This document shows positions 1 to 6,372 of a DNA stretch of 9,053 nt, one piece after another. Location: contig JAHELX010000228.1 of the NCBI GenBank assembly GCA_024643945.1, positions 1 to 9,053 of the forward strand, read 5' to 3'. The stretch is from Anaerolineales bacterium (lineage in GTDB: Bacteria > Chloroflexota > Anaerolineae > 4572-78 > NAK82). The translations under genes were made by a program, and so were the position numbers. The notes under the pieces are model-generated. The model ran no database searches. It saw nothing but the letters and a program-made list of their open reading frames with translations, and had not been told where the DNA came from. Position 1 is the first letter of the stretch, and each line of letters starts with the position of its first letter.

Positions 1-638
1 TGATCCGCAACATAGCGGCAAACCCTGCTCAGTGTTTGGATCGAGCTAGCAGGGCCGAAACTTGCCCTGATCTCTAGATCACTCTCACCCGCCGTCGCCG
101 AAGGCGGTAACAGCACCAACCCGCCTTCGGCGTCGATAATGCGGTTGGCCTCTCCCAATACCAGTTGGGGGATCTCCTCCGGATCCAGACAGCCGCCAAT
201 CGTCTCGCCGACGTTGTACAGCAAGTTGATTTCACGGTAGCGGTCCAGCGTCTCGCGGGCCAGGTCGCGCGTCTCCAGAGCCTGGCCCAGTAGAAGCGTC
301 AGGCTGCGATACAGGCAGCGCAATGCGTGCTTCGCCCTGCCATCTTTCCCTTCCTCATCGCGAGCCACCAGCGCCCCTACCAGTTGAGACTTGACCAACA
401 GCGGTTGCAAGAGCAAGTCTCCAGCACCCACTAACTGACCATCGCTCGCCTGAGTCAGCAGTTCCACCAGCTCTGCCCGGGTCCAGGCGTTCGCGCCGGC
501 GAAGAGATGCCCGTCGGCTCCGATCATGGCCAGGTCCCCTCCCGGCAGCAGTGCTGCAAACTCCTCCAGCAGCGCCGCCGCCTCCCTCTGCTTTAACAGA
601 CGGCGTAGTGGAATATCCAGCGGAACCATGTTCGGCAT
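1..638 (-). CDS. GAF-type regulatory protein, N-terminal part (gene runs off the window)
   Basis: This frame is open from the ATG at 638 to the window edge and gives 212 residues without a stop. Residues about 1-105 form a small alpha/beta region I do not recognise; it carries the segment MIGADGHLFAG at 38-48. Residues about 108-146 look like a helical or coiled-coil linker (ALETRDLARETLDRYREIN). From about 150 the sequence LDPEEIPQLVLGEANRIIDA followed by GGLVLL resembles the start of a GAF domain. The ATG at 638 is supported by GGAGGT six bases upstream. The output domain lies outside the window. Next to STAS and RsbW-like genes, a SpoIIE/PP2C-type phosphatase would be a logical ending, but an adenylate/guanylate cyclase or a kinase is equally compatible with this N-terminus. 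Gene and frame are secure; function is not. Confidence 0.75.
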   Translation of the reverse strand, partial: MPNMVPLDIPLRRLLKQREAAALLEEFAALLPGGDLAMIGADGHLFAGANAWTRAELVELLTQASDGQLVGAGDLLLQPLLVKSQLVGALVARDEEGKDGRAKHALRCLYRSLTLLLGQALETRDLARETLDRYREINLLYNVGETIGGCLDPEEIPQLVLGEANRIIDAEGGLVLLPPSATAGESDLEIRASFGPASSIQTLSRVCRYVAD

Positions 639-644
639 ACCGTG

Positions 645-650
645 ACCTCC
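645..650 (-). promoter_or_regulatory. Ribosome binding site of the GAF-type gene
   Basis: The minus strand reads GGAGGT, then six bases, then the ATG at 638. This favours that start over the in-frame ATG three codons downstream at 629. Confidence 0.7.
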
Positions 651-692
651 GTCAGGCTATTTCGGCGTATTGTTGAAAAATGAGACATGTAT

Positions 693-720
693 CTCCCGGC
701 TTCACCGCGTAAGCCGGGAG
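693..720 (-). terminator. Perfect 10-bp inverted repeat between STAS and GAF-type genes
   Basis: CTCCCGGCTT at 693-702 pairs without mismatch with AAGCCGGGAG at 711-720 around an 8-base loop. It lies 25 bases past the stop codon of the upstream STAS gene within a 106-base non-coding gap. On the minus strand the nearest run of five T comes about 11 bases after the stem, not directly after it. It could therefore be a weak intrinsic terminator, an RNA-stabilising stem, or an operator. A smaller GC-rich dyad, CCCG-CCG-CGGG, sits beside it at about 723-733. The rest of the gap holds only the ribosome binding site of the next gene. Confidence 0.45.
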
Positions 721-744
721 AGCCCGCCGCGGGTCAACGCCTTC

Positions 745-1155
745 TCAGAACGAGGCAATGGCCGTGTCCAGGTCGGTGTGAACCTCGAAGAACTGCTTGA
801 ATCCCGCCATCTCCAACACCCGATCCACGCGCGGTTGGGGGTTGAGCAACTTGATGTGCTGTTGTAAGCCGACGCTCCGGTCGCGATCGATGGCGCGAAT
901 GGCTGCCCATCCTGATTCTGGATCTGGCGGCTCCTCGCCCCGGAGCAGCACGGCGACGCTGTGCAAGGCTACTAAACCGGAGCTGCCCATGAAAGGCATC
1001 TCGCTCAGGTCGAGGAGGATGTCCCGCACTCCTGTTTCATAGGCCTGCTTGGCTCTGGCGATCAACCGCTTGTAGTTGGAAGCATCCAGCTCCCCCTGGA
1101 TATGCATAACAGTCACCGGGACGTTACCTTGTGCTTCAGTTACGGTTATGTACAT
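745..1155 (-). CDS. STAS-domain anti-sigma factor antagonist-like protein (second copy)
   Basis: This 136-residue protein is related to SpoIIAA/RsbV, which bind an RsbW-type kinase when unphosphorylated and are inactivated by phosphorylation of one serine. The strand VPVTVMHIQGELDASN (12-27) and the core DLSEMPFMGSSGLVALHS (49-66) match the STAS fold. Ser58 falls where SpoIIAA has its phosphorylated serine, but the preceding acidic residue (Asp57 in SpoIIAA) is Gly here. The protein is about 20 residues longer than SpoIIAA because of an insert at roughly 73-98 (LLRGEEPPDPESGW onward). It ends in DTAIASF, nearly the same as the other STAS protein in the window. AGGAGA seven bases upstream supports the ATG at 1155. 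The RsbW-like gene lies directly upstream and is the likely binding partner. Confidence 0.9.
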   Translation of the reverse strand: MYITVTEAQGNVPVTVMHIQGELDASNYKRLIARAKQAYETGVRDILLDLSEMPFMGSSGLVALHSVAVLLRGEEPPDPESGWAAIRAIDRDRSVGLQQHIKLLNPQPRVDRVLEMAGFKQFFEVHTDLDTAIASF

Positions 1156-1162
1156 TTGTTTC

Positions 1163-1168
1163 TCTCCT
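1163..1168 (-). promoter_or_regulatory. Ribosome binding site of the second STAS gene
   Basis: The minus strand reads AGGAGA seven bases before the ATG at 1155, inside the longer purine run AAGGAGAGAAA. Confidence 0.65.
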
Positions 1169-1201
1169 TGCGGGTTGTTTGATTGTGGGTGTGTTCAAAA
1201 C

Positions 1202-1230
1202 AGTATGTTCTATTCCTCTTTGTCATTCAA
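1202..1230 (-). promoter_or_regulatory. Weak sigma-70-type promoter candidate before the second STAS gene
   Basis: In the 104-base gap 1156-1259, TTGAAT (1225-1230) and CATACT (1202-1207) are separated by exactly 17 bases. Each hexamer matches its consensus at four of six positions. The gap is much longer than the 3-base gap just upstream, which leaves room for an internal promoter that would raise the antagonist relative to the kinase. The match is weak and could occur by chance. I saw no hairpin or other clear element in this gap. Confidence 0.25.
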
Positions 1231-1259
1231 TGGCGCCTTGTCAGAGTCTTTGGGATACG

Positions 1260-1673
1260 TCACACAACTCCTTTCTTCACCAGGGTCAACTCATTGCCTC
1301 CCTGGCGCGTGATGCGATAGGTCATTTCGTCCATAAGTTGCCGCATCAAGTAAACCCCCATTCCTCCGAACGGCCGCTGTTCCAGTGGCAGCGTCAAATC
1401 CGGCGGAGGAACGGTGGTGGGATCAAAAGGAGTCGCCTGGTCACGCAGGCAGACCCGCAGGGAATCTCCTCTTCTCCTTAGTTCGATCTCAATCATCCCT
1501 GCCTGTCCCTGGTAGCCGTGGACGAGAACGTTGGTGACCGCTTCGTCCACGGCCAGCAGAACATCGGGAATAATATCCGGGTCAACGCCAAAGGTTGTCG
1601 CCGTTATCTGGACAAAGTCGCGAATCTCTGCCAGATTCTCGAGTTCGGCCGCTATGCGGAGAGAGGATTCCAT
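1260..1673 (-). CDS. RsbW/SpoIIAB-like serine-kinase ATPase (HATPase_c_2 type)
   Basis: This 137-residue soluble protein has the compact GHKL ATPase fold of anti-sigma factor kinases. The N box is LAVDEAVTNVLVHGY (40-54), with Glu44 and Asn48 matching the catalytic base and Mg-binding Asn of SpoIIAB. The G1-like motif LRDQATPFDP lies at 76-85 and the G2-like motif FGGMGVYLMRQLMDEMTY at 102-119. Family members bind a sigma factor or other target and phosphorylate a STAS antagonist; the STAS gene follows directly. The start at 1673 lies three bases after the stop of the upstream kinase gene, and its ribosome binding site overlaps the end of that gene, so the two are probably translationally coupled. 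It lacks a His phospho-acceptor domain and is not a sensor histidine kinase fragment. No sigma factor is in the window, so its target is unknown. Confidence 0.9.
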   Translation of the reverse strand: MESSLRIAAELENLAEIRDFVQITATTFGVDPDIIPDVLLAVDEAVTNVLVHGYQGQAGMIEIELRRRGDSLRVCLRDQATPFDPTTVPPPDLTLPLEQRPFGGMGVYLMRQLMDEMTYRITRQGGNELTLVKKGVV

Positions 1674-1676
1674 TCT

Positions 1677-4600
1677 CTAATCTCCAATCTCTCTCTTAAT
1701 CGGCAGGGTAAAGGAGAAGGAACTCCCCTGCCCCGGCTCACTTTGTACCCAGATGCGACCGCCGTGATGTTCCACGATCTCTTTGCAGATGGGCAGCCCC
1801 AGCCCGGTCCCTTGCGGCTTATCGGTCACGGTGTTGCCCGCCTGCGTGAATTTCTCAAAGATTCTCGGCAGGTCAGCCTCGTCAATGCCTCTGCCCGTAT
1901 CTATGACGCTGAGGATGATTTCACCCTCAATCTGCCTGACCCGGCATGTTACCAAGCCCTGGTCGGTGAACTTCACCGCATTAGAGATCAAGTTGATCGC
2001 CGCCTGGATCAATTTATCCTGGTCGCCCACAATCTCGGGTAGCCCCTCTTCTACATCTTTGATCAATTTCAGTCGCTTGTGTTGAAAAAGGACAGTGGTG
2101 GCGGCGATGGCCCGTTCGATGACTTCGTCCACATTCACGAGCTGCATGTGCCACTCCACCTTTCCGGCCTCGATCTTGGCCAGATCAAGGACATCGTTGA
2201 TCATAGTGGTCAGCCGCTGCGCCTCGGAGATGATAATGTTGATGTTCCCTTCCACCTGCCGCATGGCCCGCTGCGTCTTGGCATCCTCAGTCTGGACCAG
2301 GGGGAAGATCCTATCCTCCAACCTTTTCCGGATAATTTTGGCGAAGCCAAGAACGGAGGTGAGAGGGGTCCTGAGTTCGTGGCTCACATTGGCCAGGAAC
2401 GCGCTCTTAGCCTGGTTGGCGGCCTCGGCGGATTCTTTGGCCTGTTCCATTTCAGTGAAGAGCCGCGCGTTCTCAATCGCGCCGGCAATTTGGCCGGCAA
2501 TCGTTTCCGCCAGCCTCAATTCAGCCGGCGTAAATTCCCGCCCAGGCTGATCGGTGGACAGACCAATGGTGCCAATCACCTCACCCCGTGCTAGCAAGGG
2601 TACGATCATCAGGCATTGCGTCCTCCGCTCGCGCATTAGTTCGTGGATGGGCGCAGTCAGGGGATTGGTTTGAGCCCGGGGCACGACGATGGAGCTGCCA
2701 CTTTCGACGACCTGCATAGAGGAAGGATTACCGGCCACGGGGATCACGATGCCAACCGAACTGGGCAGAGTCGCATCCTGGGAATAGCTGGCGACAACGG
2801 ACAGTTCCGTTTGGGCGGCGTTGAGCAGAGCAATGCCACAGTTGGGAGTATTGAATAGTTCCACCATTTCCCGTGCCACAATTTCCAAAGCGGCTTGCAG
2901 ATCGTGCACCGAGGAGACTGTCTGCGTGATGCGATTGAGCGTTGCCAATTGCTCGACTCTTGCCTGCAATTGGGCCGTGCGCTGAGCGACCTGGTCCTGC
3001 AGGTTATTGATTAACAAACGCAGATGGGCGGTCAAGGAATTGAAGGCTTCGGCCAGGGTGACCAGTTCCACCGGGCCGACTGGCTCGGCGCGTTGTTCTA
3101 GCTGACCCTCGCTGATGGCCGCAGCCGTCATGGTCAGAGCTTCAATCGGACGGGTAATCACCTGGGCAGTCGCAGTGGCCGCCAGTACCACCAAGGCCAT
3201 AACCAGCAAGCCCACCAGGCTGGCGACCTTGGTGGACCGGGTCACCTCCGCCAATGCATCGGCCCGTGTGTCGCTGACCACCACCTGCCAGCCCAGGGAG
3301 CGCAGTGGGTCAAGATTGACCCGGCTGGTCGTATTCAGGGGGGCCTGTGCCAGCACCGCCGCGTTGCCCTGGCGGTCTGTCCCCATTAGCCAGCCGGATG
3401 CGGTTAATGATTGCCCACCTCCTTCTGGGGGCTCACCCGCTTCAGGGAGAAGAGCGCCAGAGGCGAGCAAACTCGACCAGGCTGGCTGGCCCACGATCTG
3501 GTCATCTGGGCCAGCAATTACGACTCCATCCGAGGTGAGCAGATTGACTTCTCCTGTGGTACGGGGCCTGGCCAAACTGATTTGGCGTTGAATGGCCTGC
3601 AGTTCGTAAGTCGAGGCCAGCACCCCGATGGTTTGATTGGTTTGCGGATTGATGACTCCGACCGCGATGAATATGGACGCGATTTTGGTCTCTGGATCAA
3701 TTCTCAACTTGCCCAGGTAGATGCCGCCCTGACCGTGATCCCAGGCAGCCTGCCACCATGCTTCGTCGCCATAGGAGAATTGGGCCGGCTTTTCTCCCTG
3801 CGCCGCAACCAGCCCTCCCAGGCGATCGATGAGAAACATATTATGATGAAAAGTGTTAGCGCCACGGAATTTGCTCAAGGCCAATGTCTGCGGGCTGGTG
3901 CGATACTGCCGGACGAACTCACTATCTTCTGGGGAGGTTTGCCAGCGCTGCTCCCGTTCCTGAAGCACCAGGTGGGCCTCGGCCTCCGACGCCGGGTATC
4001 CAGCGTTGGCTGTGGCCAGTCCCTCCACCAGGACCGCCTCCTGGCGGGTCAGGGAGGCGAGGGCGTTAATCTGCTGTTCGAGACCGTTGCCCACTCGCTC
4101 AGCCTCGATCTCTGCCAGGGTCTGGAAGTTTTGCCCTACCTGCGCGATCTGCGAAGCGCGCAGTTGAGCGATCAGGACTCCGGTGACTACCAGGATGGAT
4201 AAGGCCGAGATCCCGGTGAAAACCAACGACAATTGAGTCGCCAGATCAAGCCGGGTATAATAGTTTGCCCCCGGCCGCAGGCGTAGTCGCCACAACAGAA
4301 AGGCCAGGCCAGCAATGTGCAGGGCCAGGAGAGTCAGTGCCAAGAAAACGGCGCTGGACAACTGGCTCAGGACGGTCAGGCGGCCGGGAACCCCCAATAA
4401 GTCGATGGCCACCATCGCAGCCGCCCCCAGCAGCGTATAAACAGCAAACACCGGCATGCGTCGCGGTTGATCGATTACCCCCAGCTCAATGGGCACGACG
4501 GCAAGCAGGAAGAGACCAAGGAACGAGAAGTCGGCCATAAAGAGTGGGGCCAGCACAGCGCTCAAAATTTGGACGGCGACGATCAACCAGATACCCAGCT

Positions 4601-4808
4601 CAAACCGGCCCCGATAACGAGCCAGCCCCCAGGCGATGCCATGGGCCAGTACGATCATAGTTACTACCCCGCTTAACGCGAGATACTGCCATTGACTGGT
4701 CTGACTGTAGACGACCAACAACGTGCCCAGCGTGACCAGGGCCAAAACGCCCGAGACAACTGTAACCGGCCAAAACGGTCGCCGAAAACGGAGGGACAGT
4801 GTAGACAT
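1677..4808 (-). CDS. Membrane sensor histidine kinase: multi-TM, dCache, HAMP, GAF, HisKA, HATPase_c
   Basis: The product is 1043 residues counted from the ATG at 4808. About seven hydrophobic segments lie in residues 16-216, followed by an extracytoplasmic dCache-like region (about 217-524) with [12 protein letters not shown] and [11 protein letters not shown], a further membrane helix (about 525-551) and a HAMP domain (about 546-600). A coiled coil, a GAF domain (about 636-780) and the kinase core follow. His810 in VSHELRTPL is the phospho-acceptor. ATP-site motifs are the N box with Asn939 and Asn943, G1 DTGRGI (970-975), F box FEKF (984-987) and G2 GTGLGL (1000-1005). All key residues are present, so it should be an active autokinase. 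No receiver domain or response regulator is nearby. A TTG at 4823 in the same frame is a poorer start because it overlaps the ribosome binding site. The first six membrane segments form an extra module absent from the other kinase here; I cannot name it. Confidence 0.93.
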   Translation of the reverse strand: MSTLSLRFRRPFWPVTVVSGVLALVTLGTLLVVYSQTSQWQYLALSGVVTMIVLAHGIAWGLARYRGRFELGIWLIVAVQILSAVLAPLFMADFSFLGLFLLAVVPIELGVIDQPRRMPVFAVYTLLGAAAMVAIDLLGVPGRLTVLSQLSSAVFLALTLLALHIAGLAFLLWRLRLRPGANYYTRLDLATQLSLVFTGISALSILVVTGVLIAQLRASQIAQVGQNFQTLAEIEAERVGNGLEQQINALASLTRQEAVLVEGLATANAGYPASEAEAHLVLQEREQRWQTSPEDSEFVRQYRTSPQTLALSKFRGANTFHHNMFLIDRLGGLVAAQGEKPAQFSYGDEAWWQAAWDHGQGGIYLGKLRIDPETKIASIFIAVGVINPQTNQTIGVLASTYELQAIQRQISLARPRTTGEVNLLTSDGVVIAGPDDQIVGQPAWSSLLASGALLPEAGEPPEGGGQSLTASGWLMGTDRQGNAAVLAQAPLNTTSRVNLDPLRSLGWQVVVSDTRADALAEVTRSTKVASLVGLLVMALVVLAATATAQVITRPIEALTMTAAAISEGQLEQRAEPVGPVELVTLAEAFNSLTAHLRLLINNLQDQVAQRTAQLQARVEQLATLNRITQTVSSVHDLQAALEIVAREMVELFNTPNCGIALLNAAQTELSVVASYSQDATLPSSVGIVIPVAGNPSSMQVVESGSSIVVPRAQTNPLTAPIHELMRERRTQCLMIVPLLARGEVIGTIGLSTDQPGREFTPAELRLAETIAGQIAGAIENARLFTEMEQAKESAEAANQAKSAFLANVSHELRTPLTSVLGFAKIIRKRLEDRIFPLVQTEDAKTQRAMRQVEGNINIIISEAQRLTTMINDVLDLAKIEAGKVEWHMQLVNVDEVIERAIAATTVLFQHKRLKLIKDVEEGLPEIVGDQDKLIQAAINLISNAVKFTDQGLVTCRVRQIEGEIILSVIDTGRGIDEADLPRIFEKFTQAGNTVTDKPQGTGLGLPICKEIVEHHGGRIWVQSEPGQGSSFSFTLPIKREIGD
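1682..1685 (-). promoter_or_regulatory. Ribosome binding site of the RsbW-like gene, inside the kinase gene
   Basis: GGAG lies eight bases before the ATG at 1673 and falls within the last codons of the upstream kinase, whose stop is at 1677-1679. This arrangement fits translational coupling. Confidence 0.5.
1698..2405 (-). repeat. Diverged direct repeat, copy B: kinase catalytic module
   Basis: These 708 bases encode the HisKA and HATPase_c part (236 residues, SAFLA to TLPI) and align codon for codon with 6430-7137. Protein identity is about 70% by hand count (about 70 differences). At DNA level some stretches are identical, for example 26 bases at 2143-2168 against 6875-6900. Confidence 0.8.
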
Positions 4809-4815
4809 TTGAATG

Positions 4816-4821
4816 CTCCTC
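4816..4821 (-). promoter_or_regulatory. Ribosome binding site that sets the start of the large kinase
   Basis: GAGGAG lies seven bases before the ATG at 4808. A longer frame from TTG at 4823 would put this site inside the coding sequence and leave its own start without a clear site, so the ATG is preferred. Confidence 0.75.
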
Positions 4822-4835
4822 AAGCGGACCGCCGA

Positions 4836-5879
4836 TTACTTGGCACCAGTGACGGCCGGGTTCCCCTTAATCTCTTCCTCGGCGGCGTTCACCTGGTCCT
4901 TGCACGCCTGAGGAATCCGTCTCTCCCAGTCATGGTACGGAGCCAGGCCCACCCCTCCGTTAGCGACTGTCGCAAGCCGAATGCCGCCCGCCAATTGGCC
5001 GACTGCGAAGTCTTTCACCGCGGCCGCGGTGGTCACGTCCACGTTCTTTGAGGCGCTCGTGAGCAGGACATCCTGAACTTCTGGATAGGTAACGTACTGG
5101 TCCACGTCTACCCCGATAGCCATCACCCCGGCTTCTTTAGCGGCGAGCAATCCGCCATTGCCGGTGTTACCGCCTACGCCGAAGATCACGTCTGCGCCCT
5201 GGTTAATGAAACCCTGAGCCACGACTTTGCCTGTGGGAGGGTCATCGAAGTCGGGAATGTACTGATTGAGCGTGATCACATTCGGATTGAGAGATCTAGC
5301 GCCGTTCTGGAAGCCGTTGACGAAGCGCGCCACAGGCGGGATTTCCATTCCTGCGACACTGGCAATTGTACCTGTCTGGCTCATGCAAGCGGCAAGCACT
5401 CCCGCCAGGTAACCCACTTCGTCTTCGGCGAACATCAAGCTAGTTATGTTGGATAGGCCGCCTTCGGCGGTGTAGCAATCCTCAACGGTGTTGGGGCAGC
5501 CGAAGCCAGGCAAGTAAGCGTTGTCTATGATGGCGAACTGGATGTCGGGATGCCTGCGGGCGGCGTTTGCTGTGGCGTCACCCAGTGGGAAGCCCACGGT
5601 AATGACCAAATCTGCTCCTTCAGCAATCAGACTTTCGATATTTTTCTCATAATCGCTGGTAGACTGGGAAGGCAGATAGGAAAATTCCAGGCCAACGCCG
5701 GCAGCAGCCTCCCGGGCACCCTTCAGGGTGTACTCGTTGAAAGACTTGTCGTTGACACCACCGGTATCCAGCACCACGCCGACTTTCAACTTGGGCGCAG
5801 GTGTAGGTGTCGGGCCGCCACATGCGACCAGCAAGGTAGCTGCCGCGATCAGCATCGAAAAGACGCTTTTCAGTTTCAT
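4836..5879 (-). CDS. BMP/PnrA-family substrate-binding lipoprotein
   Basis: This 347-residue protein has a lipoprotein signal peptide with lipobox LVAC, placing the acylated cysteine at residue 20, followed by a linker GGPTPTPAP. The mature part matches the Bmp family (PnrA, Med, TmpC), which mostly bind purine nucleosides for ABC transporters. Visible family features are DTGGVNDKSFNE (38-49), the segment around LMFAEDEVGYLAGVLAA (148-164), RFVNGFQNGA (185-194) and GVDVDQY (256-262). Length is normal for the family. Residues Cys128, Cys135, Cys165 and Cys326 could form disulfides. The start codon has only a weak ribosome binding site. TATACT at 5899-5904 resembles a -10 element, but no good -35 goes with it. 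No ABC permease or ATPase follows; the next gene, 27 bases away, is a dCache kinase. It may therefore act as a sensory binding protein; that role is inference. Confidence 0.92.
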   Translation of the reverse strand: MKLKSVFSMLIAAATLLVACGGPTPTPAPKLKVGVVLDTGGVNDKSFNEYTLKGAREAAAGVGLEFSYLPSQSTSDYEKNIESLIAEGADLVITVGFPLGDATANAARRHPDIQFAIIDNAYLPGFGCPNTVEDCYTAEGGLSNITSLMFAEDEVGYLAGVLAACMSQTGTIASVAGMEIPPVARFVNGFQNGARSLNPNVITLNQYIPDFDDPPTGKVVAQGFINQGADVIFGVGGNTGNGGLLAAKEAGVMAIGVDVDQYVTYPEVQDVLLTSASKNVDVTTAAAVKDFAVGQLAGGIRLATVANGGVGLAPYHDWERRIPQACKDQVNAAEEEIKGNPAVTGAK

Positions 5880-5920
5880 ACTCGTGTTCTTTCTATGAAG
5901 TATAGGACCTAAACCCGGCT

Positions 5921-6313
5921 TTAGAATGAAGCGATGGCCTCTTTCAGATCCTGGTGGATGTCCAGAAACATGTCGTATCCTGCCATGCTCAGCACCTTCA
6001 TGGCGGTTTGGGAAGGGTTGAACAATTTAAGGTGAGGGGATTTATACGTGCCGTCGCGTAGTCCCGGCTTCACCACCTCATCACTTTCGTCTGGAGCATC
6101 GGTGCGCAACAGCATGTAGACGTGGTGCAGTGCTCGAAGCCCCCAACTACTGATAAAAGGGACCTCCCTCAAATCCAAAAGCAGATAGCGCATACCATTT
6201 TCGAAGGCTTGCTGGGCTCGTGCCTCGAGCGCTTCCCCTTCTATCAGATCACCTTTGACGTGAAAGACGGTGACAGGTACCCGACCTTGCTCATGCGAAA
6301 CGTGAACTTCCAT
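5921..6313 (-). CDS. STAS-domain anti-sigma factor antagonist-like protein (first copy)
   Basis: This 130-residue protein shows the STAS pattern: VPVTVFHVKGDLIEGE (12-27) and the core LLLDLREVPFISSWGLRAL (44-62). Aligned with SpoIIAA, Ser56 takes the place of the phosphorylated serine, but the flanking Asp is Ser55 and the following Ser is Trp57. It shares with the other STAS protein an insert of about 20 residues (about 70-94) and the ending EAIASF. A strong AGGAGG eight bases upstream fixes the ATG at 6313. The gene follows the 838-residue kinase by 59 bases and precedes the BMP lipoprotein by 41 bases. It has no RsbW-like gene directly beside it, so it may share the one at 1260-1673 or have another partner. 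Whether Ser56 is phosphorylated is uncertain. Confidence 0.88.
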   Translation of the reverse strand: MEVHVSHEQGRVPVTVFHVKGDLIEGEALEARAQQAFENGMRYLLLDLREVPFISSWGLRALHHVYMLLRTDAPDESDEVVKPGLRDGTYKSPHLKLFNPSQTAMKVLSMAGYDMFLDIHQDLKEAIASF

Positions 6314-6321
6314 GATATTTT

Positions 6322-6327
6322 CCTCCT
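6322..6327 (-). promoter_or_regulatory. Strong ribosome binding site of the first STAS gene
   Basis: AGGAGG is a full match to the anti-Shine-Dalgarno core and sits eight bases before the ATG at 6313. It is among the best sites in the window, suggesting high translation of this small protein relative to the kinases. Confidence 0.75.
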
Positions 6328-6372
6328 AATCCAGCCATTATCCGTTGCTGTTATGCGATAGATTACTTATAC

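Noticed and set aside
3411..4202. Plus-strand open frame of 263 codons
   Set aside because: It lies entirely antisense to the dCache region of the large kinase, whose domains are clear in the minus frame. Its own translation shows no recognisable motif and there is no supporting gene neighbour on that strand.
4809..4823. TTG at 4823 as start of the large kinase, adding five residues
   Set aside because: The ribosome binding site GAGGAG (4816-4821) would lie inside the coding sequence; the ATG at 4808 has ideal seven-base spacing.
5899..5926. Possible promoter before the BMP lipoprotein gene (TATACT as -10)
   Set aside because: The -10 matches five of six bases, but the only -35 at suitable distance (TTCTAA) overlaps the end of the upstream gene and matches three of six; the leader would be very short.
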